A stretch of 64,000 nucleotides of DNA from an uncultured Oscillibacter sp. (lineage in GTDB: Bacteria; Bacillota; Clostridia; Oscillospirales; Oscillospiraceae): assembly GCA_910584075.1 (NCBI GenBank), contig CAJTZI010000001.1, forward strand, positions 149,138 to 213,137, in the 5' to 3' direction. The position numbers were made by a program, and so were the translations under genes. This document shows positions 16,276 to 24,827 of the stretch, one piece after another. Within the stretch, counting starts at the first letter, position 1. Each line of letters begins with the position of its first letter. The notes beneath the pieces were generated by a model. The model saw nothing but the letters and a program-made list of their open reading frames with translations, was not told the origin of the DNA and did not search any database.

Positions 16276-17691
16276 ATGGACAACAAGCAGAAAACTATGG
16301 AAAAAGTGGTGGCCCTGTGCAAGAACCGGGGCTTCGTCTTCCCCGGCAGCGAGATCTACGGCGGTCTGGCCAACAGCTGGGACTACGGCCCCCTGGGCGT
16401 GGAGATGAAGAACAACGTCAAGCGGGCCTGGTGGAAAAAATTCGTCCAGGAGAATCCCTACAACGTGGGACTGGACGCCGCCATTCTCATGAATCCCCAG
16501 GTGTGGGTGGCCTCCGGCCACGTCTCCACCTTCAACGATCCCCTCATTGACTGCAAGGCCTGCAAAATGCGTCATCGGGCCGACAAGCTGGTGGAGGGCT
16601 TTGTCAGCGAGAACGGCCTGGACGTCAACGTGGAGGCCATGACCCAGGAGGACCTGGTGTCCTTCATCCGGGAGAAGAACGTCCCCTGCCCGGGGTGCGG
16701 AAAATCGGACTTCACCGACATCCGCAAGTTCAACCTCATGTTCAAGACCCACCAAGGCGTCACCGAGGACACCGCCAACGAAGTCTATCTCCGGCCCGAG
16801 ACCGCCCAGGGCATTTTCGTCAACTTCCCCGCCATCCAGCGCACCACCCGCCGCAAGCTCCCCTTCGGCGTGTGCCAGGTGGGAAAGTCCTTCCGCAATG
16901 AGATCACCCCCGGCAACTTCATCTTCCGCATCCGGGAGTTTGAGCAGATGGAGCTGGAGTTCTTCTGCAAGCCGGACACGGACCTGGAGTGGTTCCAGTA
17001 CTGGCGGACCTACTGCCACGACTGGCTCATTGGCCTGAACGTGAAGGAGGAGAACCTGCGGCTGCGGGACCACGAGCCGGAGGAGCTGGCCTTCTACTCC
17101 AAGGCCACCACGGACTTCGAGTACCGCTTCCCCTTCGGATGGGGCGAGCTGTGGGGCGTGGCGGACCGCACGGACTACGATCTCAAGCAGCACCAGGAGC
17201 ACTCCGGCCAGGACCTGACGTACTTCGATCAGGAGAAGAACGAGCACTATATCCCCTACGTCATTGAACCCTCCCTGGGCGCGGACCGCATGACACTGGC
17301 CCTCCTGGTGGAGGCCTATGACGAGGAGGTTGTGGACGAGGCCAAAAACGACGTCCGCACCGTCATGCGCTTCCACCCCGCCATCGCCCCCTTCAAGGCG
17401 GCCGTGCTGCCCCTGAGCAAAAAGCTGGGCGACAAGGCCCGGGAAATTCAGCAGGAGCTCAGCAAGGAGTGGATGGTGGACTTTGACGAGACCGGTTCCA
17501 TCGGCAAGCGGTACCGCCGGGAGGATGAGATCGGCACCCCCTACTGCATTACCGTGGACTTCGACACCGTGGGCGACGCTGAGAAGGCCGGGGACAACTG
17601 CGTCACCGTCCGGGAACGGGACTCCATGACCCAGGTGCGGATTCCCATTGCGGAGCTGAAAAGCTATCTCGCCGAGAAGCTGGCCTACTGA
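16276..17691 (+). CDS. glyS: Glycyl-tRNA synthetase (dimeric alpha2 type)
   Basis: A 471-residue class II synthetase of the single-chain alpha2 type rather than the GlyQ/GlyS tetramer. GFVFPGSEIYGGLANSWDYG at the N terminus, the insertion with metal-type CKACK and CPGCGKSD cysteines (about residues 95-145), RPETAQGIFVNF, FRNEITPGNFIFRIREFEQM and YIPYVIEPSLGADR (motif 3) are visible, then an anticodon-binding domain. ATG 16276 is preferred over 16267 because the GGAGG at 16262-16266 then has a spacing of about 9 bases. The stop overlaps the next ATG by one base. Confidence 0.95.
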   Translation: MDNKQKTMEKVVALCKNRGFVFPGSEIYGGLANSWDYGPLGVEMKNNVKRAWWKKFVQENPYNVGLDAAILMNPQVWVASGHVSTFNDPLIDCKACKMRHRADKLVEGFVSENGLDVNVEAMTQEDLVSFIREKNVPCPGCGKSDFTDIRKFNLMFKTHQGVTEDTANEVYLRPETAQGIFVNFPAIQRTTRRKLPFGVCQVGKSFRNEITPGNFIFRIREFEQMELEFFCKPDTDLEWFQYWRTYCHDWLIGLNVKEENLRLRDHEPEELAFYSKATTDFEYRFPFGWGELWGVADRTDYDLKQHQEHSGQDLTYFDQEKNEHYIPYVIEPSLGADRMTLALLVEAYDEEVVDEAKNDVRTVMRFHPAIAPFKAAVLPLSKKLGDKAREIQQELSKEWMVDFDETGSIGKRYRREDEIGTPYCITVDFDTVGDAEKAGDNCVTVRERDSMTQVRIPIAELKSYLAEKLAY

Positions 17692-19544
17692 TGCGGACAT
17701 TCTGGCTGTTTCAAACAGCTCCGGACGGCCTGTCAAAGAAACGGCAGGCCGTCTTCTGGCTGTGGAACCTGGGCGTCCTGCTGGCGGCGGGGCTGTCCTT
17801 AGGGTGGCTCTCCATGTTCTTCGCCTATGGGGATTACCCGGACACCATTATGAAGACCTACTTCCAGCACCCGCTGATTCTGTTTTTGAACATCGCGCCG
17901 GTGGTGCTGGCCCTGTTCCTGGTCTACGCCCTGGTGGGAAGGCCCTGGCTGGCCTTTCTGGCGACGGATCTTGTGGTGTGGGGGCTGTCCCTGGGGAATT
18001 ATTACAAGCTCCGCTTCCGGGACGACCCGCTGATGTTCCAGGACCTGAAAAACCTCCGGGACGCCGCCGCTATCACCGCCATGGCGGACTACGACCTGAC
18101 GCCGGACAAGCGGGTGATCTTTGGTATTTTATGCCTGATCTGCGGCACGGCGTTCCTCCTCTTTCTGGTGCGGGGACGGCTGCCGAAAAAACCCCGGATC
18201 GCACTTCTGGCGGCCTGCGCGGTATTGTGCCTCCCCACGGCGAAGCTGATGGAAAACACCGGTATTTACAACAGCAAGACCCAGAATTTCGACCAGATTG
18301 AGCGGTGGTCCTCCACCCAGGTGTACCTCTCCAAGGGATTTGTATATCCCTTTCTCCACAGCGTCACCGCCGGAGCGGTGAAGCCCCCGGCGGGATACAG
18401 CGAAGCGGAGACCCAGGACCTGCTGGCTTCCTACACGGCGGAGGAGATTCCGGAGGGGAAAAAGGTGGACATCATCGCCATCCAGCTGGAGGCCTTCGCC
18501 GACTTCTCCCTCTTTGAGGGGGTGGAGGGCGTTGACTTTGAGAGGGCCTTCGGCGTCTATCACCAGTTGGAGGCGGAGAGCGTGGCCGGAGATCTTGTGA
18601 CCAGCATCTTTGCCGGGGGCACTGTGGACACGGAGCGGGCCTTTTTGACCGGTTTTGCCGACCAGCGCAATTACCGGACCAACACCAACTCCTACGCCTG
18701 GTACCTCCGGAGCCAGGGCTATACGGCAGAGGGCTGCCACCCCAGCTACGAGTGGTTCTATAACCGCCGGAACGTCAACGGATACCTGGGCCTGCCGGTG
18801 TACTATTTTATCGAAAACCGCTTCCGGGAGCTGTATCCCCATGGCGAGGCCCCGGACGAGGTGCTCTTCCCGGAGATCTTCCGGCTATACGAGGAGAACC
18901 GGGACAAGGGCGGGGAGCCCTATTTCTCCTTCAACGTCACCTACCAGGGCCACGGCCCCTACGGTACCGAGGACGTGTGGCGGGGAGAGCACTTCACCGA
19001 CGGGCGGTATTCCACGGAGACCGCCAACATTGTGGACAACTACCTGGGCTCTGTCATGGACACAGGGCGGCAGCTCCAGGTGCTTTTTGACCGGTTCCGG
19101 GAGGAGGAGCGGCCGGTGGTGCTGGTGGTCTTCGGCGACCATAAGCCCTGGCTGGGGTATGGAAACTCCGCCTATCAGGAGCTGGGGGTGAATCTGGACC
19201 TCGCCTCGGAGGAGGGGTTTTACAACTACTACGCCACCCGGTATCTCCTGTGGGCCAACGACGCCGCCAAGGCGGCCCTGGGCAGGGAGCTCACCGGAGA
19301 GGGACCCGACGTCTCCTCCTGCTTTTTGATGAATCTGGTCTTTGATCAGCTCGGCTGGACCGGCGATGCCTGGGCCCAGGCCACAACGGACATCTGGCGG
19401 GAGATCCCCGTGCTCACCGACCTGGGGCGGTATGTCCGGAACGGGGTTTTGACAGCGGAGCTGGACCAGGAGGGGCAGGAGATTTTACAGAGGTACCTGA
19501 GTCTCCAGTATTATTACAGCACCCATTTTCAGTACAGGTCCTGA
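17691..19544 (+). CDS. LtaS-family membrane sulfatase (lipoteichoic acid synthase-like)
   Basis: A 617-residue protein with about five N-terminal transmembrane helices (residues 20-180) and an extracellular alkaline-phosphatase/sulfatase domain. Family residues are present: metal ligand Glu in IIAIQLEAFADF, the nucleophile Thr region AGGTVDTERAFLTG, HGPY and FGDHKPW with the DH metal ligands. LtaS enzymes polymerise glycerol phosphate from phosphatidylglycerol onto a glycolipid; relatives modify other surface glycans. The start overlaps the glyS stop by one base, giving a glyS-LtaS transcriptional unit under the T-box. Exact polymer is unknown. Confidence 0.85.
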   Translation: MRTFWLFQTAPDGLSKKRQAVFWLWNLGVLLAAGLSLGWLSMFFAYGDYPDTIMKTYFQHPLILFLNIAPVVLALFLVYALVGRPWLAFLATDLVVWGLSLGNYYKLRFRDDPLMFQDLKNLRDAAAITAMADYDLTPDKRVIFGILCLICGTAFLLFLVRGRLPKKPRIALLAACAVLCLPTAKLMENTGIYNSKTQNFDQIERWSSTQVYLSKGFVYPFLHSVTAGAVKPPAGYSEAETQDLLASYTAEEIPEGKKVDIIAIQLEAFADFSLFEGVEGVDFERAFGVYHQLEAESVAGDLVTSIFAGGTVDTERAFLTGFADQRNYRTNTNSYAWYLRSQGYTAEGCHPSYEWFYNRRNVNGYLGLPVYYFIENRFRELYPHGEAPDEVLFPEIFRLYEENRDKGGEPYFSFNVTYQGHGPYGTEDVWRGEHFTDGRYSTETANIVDNYLGSVMDTGRQLQVLFDRFREEERPVVLVVFGDHKPWLGYGNSAYQELGVNLDLASEEGFYNYYATRYLLWANDAAKAALGRELTGEGPDVSSCFLMNLVFDQLGWTGDAWAQATTDIWREIPVLTDLGRYVRNGVLTAELDQEGQEILQRYLSLQYYYSTHFQYRS

Positions 19545-19616
19545 AAGAGCGGGAAACCTCTCTTGGGGCCCTGCACACACCCTTCCTCTCCGCCGTGGAA
19601 ATCTCCAGCGCTTTAG

Positions 19617-19655
19617 AGAGCAGGGATGGACGAAAGTCCATCCCTGCTCTTTTTC
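19617..19655 (+). terminator. Rho-independent terminator after the LtaS-like gene
   Basis: AGAGCAGGGATGGAC, loop GAAA, complementary GTCCATCCCTGCTCT and TTTTT. It separates the + strand glyS unit from the convergent - strand genes. Confidence 0.9.
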
Positions 19656-19663
19656 CACAGTTT

Positions 19664-19972
19664 TCAGAAAAACATGCCCATAAACCCGTCGGGGCACTCC
19701 TGGGCCTGATTCCAGATCTCCTGGAACAGCTGGCAGGAGATGGTCTTTGCCCTGCACTCCCCCGCCTGGCCGGTGATCTTCCGCAGGTCCTCCGGAAAGG
19801 GGACATCCGAGAGGGCCCCCTCGTTTCCCCGCTCGCCGCCATAGGAAAAGCAGATGCCGTTTTGAAAAAACTCCACCTTCCGCCGTTCCATCCGGCCGTC
19901 GTCCAGCTCGGAGTAGATGAGACAGGGCTCGTCGTCCAGGTCGTGGTCCCACTCAGTCAAGACGTATTCCAT
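19664..19972 (-). CDS. Small DUF6881-like protein
   Basis: A 102-residue acidic protein. The start MEYVLTEWDHDLDDEPCLIYSELDD-type pattern (aromatic, acidic, then LIYSEL and a following charged ERRKVEFF) matches the DUF6881 family as I recall it; the function of that family is unknown. Its ATG shares a base with the stop of the upstream alaX-like gene (TGATG), so translation is probably coupled. A longer reading in the same frame extends upstream through alaX but is antisense-like shadow sequence. Confidence 0.7.
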   Translation of the reverse strand: MEYVLTEWDHDLDDEPCLIYSELDDGRMERRKVEFFQNGICFSYGGERGNEGALSDVPFPEDLRKITGQAGECRAKTISCQLFQEIWNQAQECPDGFMGMFF

Positions 19973-21135
19973 CAGGCGCCTCCTCCCTGCTTTTCGAAAA
20001 ACGATTCGATCCCCTCCCGGGCCGCCTGGACGCTGCCCTGGGCAAAGCCGTTTCTTCCACCGCCCCGGCCTTGCAGGGTCCGGTTCAGCTCCTTGACCAG
20101 AGGGGCGATGTCCCCGCCGTTCGGGTGCACCAGGGCGTAGGTGTACTTCTCCCCCTCTCCGGCGAACACGGCGGCAAGGCCCCCGCAGGTTCGGGCAGCG
20201 GCATCCGCCAGCCGCCGGACGCTGTCCGGCTTCATGGGGGGCTGGAACAGCAAAATATCCCCCTGTCCCGCGTGCTCTTTGGCAATGGCCGCAAAAGCCG
20301 TCTCCTCCAGGTGCGCCTGAGCGGCCCTGGCGGCGGAGAGCTCCGCCCCCAGCCGCTCCACGGCGGCGGCGGCGTCCCGGGGCTTTACGCTGAGGCGCTG
20401 GGCAATGGTCCGGGTCTGGGTGTAGACCTGGGAAAGGTAGTCCATGGCCCGCCTTCCGCACAGAATCTCCAGCCGCACCCCCTCCCGGAACTTCTGGCAG
20501 GAGAGGACCTTGATGATTCCCACCTGACCCGCCTGGAGAACATGGGTGCCGCAGCAGGCGCAGCAGTCCGCCCCGGGAAAGGTGACGATTCGCACCCTGC
20601 CGGTGAGTTCCTTCTTGCTGCGGTACTTCAGCTCCGCCAGCTCCCCCGGCAAAGGGCAGGAGATCTCCACCGGCCGGTCCGCCCAAACGGCCTCGTTGGC
20701 CAGTTTTTCCGCCTCCAGGGCCTGCTCCCAGGAGATGTCGGCGTTGTAGTCGATGGTCACCGTCTCCGCCCCCAGGTGGAAACCCACATTGTCGCAGTGA
20801 AATTTTTCGCACAGGATGCCGGAGATGATGTGCTCTCCGGAGTGCTGCTGCATATGGTCAAAGCGGCGGGCCCAGTCTATGGTCCCTATCACCGTCGCGC
20901 CGGGTTCCACAGGACCGTCGCAGGTGTGGAAAATCACGCCGTCTCTCTCATGGACATCCGTCACACGCACGCCGCCCAGAGTACCGTGGTCCGCCGGCTG
21001 TCCGCCCCCCTCGGGATAGAAGGCAGTGCAGTCCAGACTCACCCGCCAGCCGTCCTTCGCGGGCTCACAGGTTTGAACCGTGGCGGGAAATTCCCGCAGA
21101 AAGGGGTCCTCGTAGTACAGCTTTTCTGTCTGCAT
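19972..21135 (-). CDS. Trans-editing alanyl-tRNA hydrolase, AlaX-L type
   Basis: A 387-residue homologue of the AlaRS editing domain that deacylates Ser- or Gly-tRNA-Ala. AFYPEGGGQPADHGTLGG and the zinc-ligand motifs QQHSGEHIISG and CCACCGTHV (HxxxH and CxxxH) are present around residues 45-215, followed by a C-terminal DHHA1-like domain ending in a Gly-rich loop (GRGGGRNGFAQG). This makes it the long form. ATG 21135 is preferred (GTGAGGAGAG site ahead) over the GTG at 21150. It follows the GH3 gene by 11 bases and overlaps the DUF6881-like gene. Confidence 0.9.
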   Translation of the reverse strand: MQTEKLYYEDPFLREFPATVQTCEPAKDGWRVSLDCTAFYPEGGGQPADHGTLGGVRVTDVHERDGVIFHTCDGPVEPGATVIGTIDWARRFDHMQQHSGEHIISGILCEKFHCDNVGFHLGAETVTIDYNADISWEQALEAEKLANEAVWADRPVEISCPLPGELAELKYRSKKELTGRVRIVTFPGADCCACCGTHVLQAGQVGIIKVLSCQKFREGVRLEILCGRRAMDYLSQVYTQTRTIAQRLSVKPRDAAAAVERLGAELSAARAAQAHLEETAFAAIAKEHAGQGDILLFQPPMKPDSVRRLADAAARTCGGLAAVFAGEGEKYTYALVHPNGGDIAPLVKELNRTLQGRGGGRNGFAQGSVQAAREGIESFFEKQGGGA

Positions 21136-21146
21136 GATCTCTCTCC

Positions 21147-22334
21147 TCACTCAATCAGGCCCAGGGCCTGTTTCCATGTCAATACCCGGCGGCAGGCACT
21201 GCTGACCACCTCTTCCGAAAGGCCGCCGCTTTCCACAGCCTCCATCACCTGGGAAATCTGGGCGCGGTAGTCCGCCGTAATCACCATGTCGTTCCCCGCC
21301 GCCAGGGCCATGACCGCTGCGGAACCGTCTTTGGCGTAGGCCGCCACCGCCTTCATGGCAAGGTCGTCGGTCATCACCACGCCGTCAAAGTCCAGCTCCC
21401 GCCGCAGGATCTCATGAACCGCCGGAGACAGCGAGGCCGGAAGCTCCGGGTCCATGCAGGCGACGATATTGTGGGACACCAGCACGGCGGTGGTGTCTCC
21501 CCCCGCCGCGAGGCCCGCCCGGAAGGGCAGGAAATCGCTCTCGAGAAAGGTCTCCAGGGGGCGCTCGTCCAGGGCGATGCCGGTGTGGGTGTCGGCGTTA
21601 TCCCCATAGCCGGGGAAGTGCTTCAAGACACTGCCAATGCCGCACTCCCGCATGGCCGTGGTCACCCGCTCCACATAGTCCGCCTGGGCCGCTGCGTCCA
21701 GACCCAGAGTGCGGTCATAGATGAAGCTGCCCGGGTCCATGGACACGTCGCACACCGGGGCCAGGTTGACGTTGACGCCGCAGCCCAAAAGGGTGGCGTT
21801 CTTCTCCCAGGCGTCCTCCGCGAACACGTCCCCCTCTCCGCTCTGGTGCTTCAAAAGCCACTGGGGGGACCTGCACTTTCCGCCGGGGAACAAATTGGGG
21901 TTCCAGCTGGCCCGGGCAACGGTGCCCCCCTCCTCGTCTGTGCCGGTCAGCAGAGGAATGGCCGCGGCATCCTGATAGGACCGGAGCTTTTCCGTCACCT
22001 GTTCCTCCGTCAGCCAGTTCCCGGCGGCGTCCTTGAAGTCCCGGCCAAAGAGGAGATAGCCCCCCAGATGACAGGAGGCGGCGTCCTCCAGGGCGCCGGT
22101 CCCCGGACAGCGGGCAAAGAAGAGCTGGCCCACCCTCTCCTCCAGGGTCATGGAGGCCAGCAGATTTTCCACCCGCTCTGCCGCCAGCTCCTCCTCCGTA
22201 GGCAGCAGTGGAGCGGGCGGCTCCTCCGCGGCAGGGGGCTCCGGGGGTGCGGGCGGTTCCTCCGGAGCCGGCGGAGCAGCGCAGGCAACCAGCAGCAATG
22301 CGGCCAGAACCGCCGTGAATAGTACTCGTCTCAT
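21147..22334 (-). CDS. GH3 beta-N-acetylhexosaminidase-like lipoprotein (NagZ type)
   Basis: A 395-residue secreted lipoprotein: signal peptide with lipobox LVACA (cysteine about residue 18), a Pro/Ala/Glu-rich linker, then a glycoside hydrolase 3 domain. VEERVGQLFF-like start (MTLEERVGQLFFAR), KHFPGYGDNADTHTG carrying the NagZ-type Asp/His dyad loop, and GVVMTDDLAMKA with the nucleophile Asp are visible. NagZ enzymes remove GlcNAc from muropeptides or sugars; outside-facing versions act in wall turnover in Firmicutes. ATG 22334 gives the signal peptide and has GGAGGTG upstream; the longer frame to 22373 is not needed. Confidence 0.9.
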   Translation of the reverse strand: MRRVLFTAVLAALLLVACAAPPAPEEPPAPPEPPAAEEPPAPLLPTEEELAAERVENLLASMTLEERVGQLFFARCPGTGALEDAASCHLGGYLLFGRDFKDAAGNWLTEEQVTEKLRSYQDAAAIPLLTGTDEEGGTVARASWNPNLFPGGKCRSPQWLLKHQSGEGDVFAEDAWEKNATLLGCGVNVNLAPVCDVSMDPGSFIYDRTLGLDAAAQADYVERVTTAMRECGIGSVLKHFPGYGDNADTHTGIALDERPLETFLESDFLPFRAGLAAGGDTTAVLVSHNIVACMDPELPASLSPAVHEILRRELDFDGVVMTDDLAMKAVAAYAKDGSAAVMALAAGNDMVITADYRAQISQVMEAVESGGLSEEVVSSACRRVLTWKQALGLIE

Positions 22335-22380
22335 ATCCACCTCCGGGATGTTGATAAGGTCAGTATAGCACAAATATGGA

Positions 22381-22411
22381 CAAAAAGAAAGAGGCCCATG
22401 GGGCCTCTTCC
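22381..22411 (-). terminator. Terminator of the sigma/anti-sigma operon
   Basis: On the - strand AGAGGCCC-CAT-GGGCCTCT is followed by TTTCTTTTT, immediately after the anti-sigma stop. Confidence 0.85.
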
Positions 22412-22416
22412 AATCT

Positions 22417-24228
22417 CTATCCCTGTGTGGGTTCGCTGACTATGGGGCCCACGCCCAGGCCCTGGCCGGACCAGAGGCTGAAGAGGCGGATCTCCCCGTC
22501 CTCCACCAGGCCGAACCAGGCGGCGCCGTCTCCCACGCCCACCAGGCCGTTCCGGGTGAAGAGGGTGGTGTAGTCCAGCTTGGGGATCAGGTCCCCCATA
22601 TGGTCCTCAATGGCCTCACCGTAGTATTCCAGCAGCTCCTCCGGCGTGTTTACCTGGAAAGTTCCCTCAGGGACGCAGACGGCGCAGGGGTACACAAAGA
22701 GCTCCGCCACCTTCTCCCGCTCCCCGTCCGCCAGCAGCTCCGTCAGGTCCCAGACGAAGGCCCGGGCGGCGTCCGTCTCGATGCCCGTGTGATCATAGAG
22801 GTCATCCCCGCCGGGAGGGGGGGCGCTGGAGCGGACAGCGGCCTGGTCTGTCTGGATGGTGAATACCCGGATAACACTCTCCTCCACCAGTCCAAACCAC
22901 ACAGCCCCGTCCGCCGCAGACACCAGACCGCTGCCGTCCCGGTAGAGCCGGGGCTCTCCGGGGGTGGGCTCCCAGGTCATGGCCGTAGAGAGGCCCAGGC
23001 GGTTTTGTCCTATGACCTCGTCGTAGTAGGGCAGGAATTCCTCCGGAGAGTTTACGGTGAAGGTCCCGGCGGTCACCTCCACCCGGGCAGGGTAGACCAG
23101 AAGGTTCGCCACTTCTTCCCTCTTTTCGTCCTGGATGCGCTCCGCCAGCATCAGGATGAAGTCCCGGGCCGTCTCAGTGGGGATGCCGGTGCTCTCATAC
23201 AGGGGGTCCTCCGGCTCCTCATCCGGGAGGTCGAGCGTCCCCATGCAGCGGGCGTTGGCCTCCACAATGGCGTCAAAGTCCACCGGCTTCGCCGGGGTCA
23301 AGGCGGAGAGGCAAAAGCTGTCCGCCAGGGCCTCCAGCTCCTCCCGGCCGATGGGGCCGCAGGAGAAGGTGTCATCCCCCGCCTCCCCTGTCAGCACGTT
23401 CACCAGCACGAAGCTGTCCCCCAGGTCCGCCAGGATGAGGGAACGGTTCTTCGCCCCCAGGCCCAGGGTGACGGGGGTGCCGTCCGATGTCTCATAGGTC
23501 CACTCCCGGAAGTCCGAGACATCTCCGATGTTCAGCGCCACATCGTCGAAGGCCCCCCGGACGGAGCGGCTGAACTGGTACTCGATATAGCCGTAGCCCT
23601 CCAGGTCCGCCTCGCCGTCAAAGCGGAAGGTGCCGTTTTCGTAAATATAGCCGGAGTAGGGCATGACATTCTCCCGGCAGAAGTCTCCCACGGCGGCGGA
23701 CCACGTCTCCGGCATCACGTCCTCCAGCCGGGTGTGGAGGCGGAGGTTGTACTTTGCGACAATCTCCTCCAGCTTGTCGGCCATCTCCTGAGTGTAGACC
23801 AGGTAGAGGCCGTAGCGGTCCTCAAAGCCCGTGGGGCTGTTGCCGATCTCGCCGATGATGGCGCCGTCCTGGTCGTAGCTGTCCGAAAAGGCACGCCACT
23901 CCGCCAGGGCCCGGCTCTCCGGGGTATTCTGCCAGCCGGAGAGGCTGACGAAGTCCCTCTGCTCGTACTCGCCGGGGACCACGACGCCGTCTCCGTCCGT
24001 CACGCTCACGCTGCCCTTTTCCGAGAGCAAAATGTCCCGCAGGCCGAAAAAACCGGTGGCCGCCGCCGCGATGGACAGCACCGCCAGGGCGCAGAGGGCT
24101 GCCGCCAGCGTGAAAACCCGCCTGAGATTCCTTTTTCTCCTTCTCATTGTCCGATAATCCTCCCATCTGATTTCCGTGGAGGAGCGGACCTGGGAGAAGG
24201 TATCCTGATAAAATTCACGGTTACTCAT
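22417..24228 (-). CDS. Membrane anti-sigma-like protein with duplicated C-terminal domain
   Basis: A 603-residue protein encoded directly after, and overlapping by 8 bases, an ECF sigma gene, which marks it as the likely anti-sigma factor. The short N-terminal cytoplasmic part (about residues 1-35, with RWEDYRTMRRRKRNLRR) precedes one transmembrane helix (about 36-58). The large outer part ends in two homologous ~115-residue units, about 344-465 and 478-592: both run Y-x-x-TGI-T-ARxF, EEVANLLVYP/REKVAELFVYP, NSPEEFLPYY/NTPEELLEYY, GAVWFGLVE/GAAWFGLVE. No catalytic motif is seen; ligand-sensing is inference. Confidence 0.75.
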   Translation of the reverse strand: MSNREFYQDTFSQVRSSTEIRWEDYRTMRRRKRNLRRVFTLAAALCALAVLSIAAAATGFFGLRDILLSEKGSVSVTDGDGVVVPGEYEQRDFVSLSGWQNTPESRALAEWRAFSDSYDQDGAIIGEIGNSPTGFEDRYGLYLVYTQEMADKLEEIVAKYNLRLHTRLEDVMPETWSAAVGDFCRENVMPYSGYIYENGTFRFDGEADLEGYGYIEYQFSRSVRGAFDDVALNIGDVSDFREWTYETSDGTPVTLGLGAKNRSLILADLGDSFVLVNVLTGEAGDDTFSCGPIGREELEALADSFCLSALTPAKPVDFDAIVEANARCMGTLDLPDEEPEDPLYESTGIPTETARDFILMLAERIQDEKREEVANLLVYPARVEVTAGTFTVNSPEEFLPYYDEVIGQNRLGLSTAMTWEPTPGEPRLYRDGSGLVSAADGAVWFGLVEESVIRVFTIQTDQAAVRSSAPPPGGDDLYDHTGIETDAARAFVWDLTELLADGEREKVAELFVYPCAVCVPEGTFQVNTPEELLEYYGEAIEDHMGDLIPKLDYTTLFTRNGLVGVGDGAAWFGLVEDGEIRLFSLWSGQGLGVGPIVSEPTQG

Positions 24229-24703
24229 CCTGCCACACCTCCGTCAAGTGTTCTCTCAGCTTTGCCCGGGCCCGGTGGAGCCGGGTGGTCACCGCCGTGG
24301 TCCCCAGGCCTAAAATCTCCCCGATCTCCCGCACCGTCATCTCCTCGTAGTAGAACAGATACAGCACCGTGCGGTACTTCTCCGGAAGGGCCATGACCTC
24401 CCGGTACAACTCCCCCTGCTCCGGCCTGTCGAAAACCGGCTCCTCCGGGACCGACTCCAAAGGGACCCGGCGTCTCCACCAGGGGCTTTTCAGGGTGTCC
24501 TTGCAGACGTTGACCGTCACCCGGATCAGCCAGCGACGCAGGTGGTCCGGTGTCCCGAAGGGTTCCTGCCGGGTATAGAGCCGCAGAAAGACCTCCTGCA
24601 CCGCGTCCTCGGCGTCCTGGGGATTGCCGAAGATGTGCAGGGCGACGCGATAGACCATATCCTGATACTGCCGGGCGGCGCTGTTGAATAGGTTTTTTTC
24701 CAT
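24221..24703 (-). CDS. ECF RNA polymerase sigma factor
   Basis: A 160-residue sigma-70 family group 4 factor. Region 2 contains YRVALHIFGNPQDAEDAVQEVFLRLY (core binding and -10 recognition) and region 4 MTVREIGEILGLGTTAVTTRLHRARAKLRE (-35 recognition helix-turn-helix). ATG 24703 has ATGAGGAG upstream; the ATG at 24721 coincides with that site and is less likely. It is the first gene of an operon with the membrane anti-sigma-like protein, and a possible self-recognised promoter lies at 24741-24766. Confidence 0.9.
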   Translation of the reverse strand: MEKNLFNSAARQYQDMVYRVALHIFGNPQDAEDAVQEVFLRLYTRQEPFGTPDHLRRWLIRVTVNVCKDTLKSPWWRRRVPLESVPEEPVFDRPEQGELYREVMALPEKYRTVLYLFYYEEMTVREIGEILGLGTTAVTTRLHRARAKLREHLTEVWQDE

Positions 24704-24740
24704 TGGCCTGTCGCTCCTCATTTGAAAGCTTTCAATAGAT

Positions 24741-24766
24741 GTACGACCGGGCGGGGCGTTTTGTCA
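24741..24766 (-). promoter_or_regulatory. Possible autoregulated ECF promoter
   Basis: Reading the - strand, TGACAA (24766-24761), 15 bases, then CGTAC (24745-24741) resembles ECF-type TGA(A/C)A...CGT elements, 40 bases before the sigma gene. A GAAAGCTTTC palindrome lies between it and the start (24724-24733). Confidence 0.4.
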
Positions 24767-24783
24767 CAGAAGATGGGATATTT

Positions 24784-24819
24784 TCAAAAAAACTCCGCCC
24801 GGTGATCCCAGGCGGAGCT
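24784..24819 (-). terminator. Terminator of the rpmH-jag operon
   Basis: CTCCGCC (24811-24817 read on the - strand) pairs with GGCGGAG across an 11-base loop and is followed by TTTTTTT, 9 bases after the jag stop. Confidence 0.85.
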
Positions 24820-24827
24820 TCGTTTGA

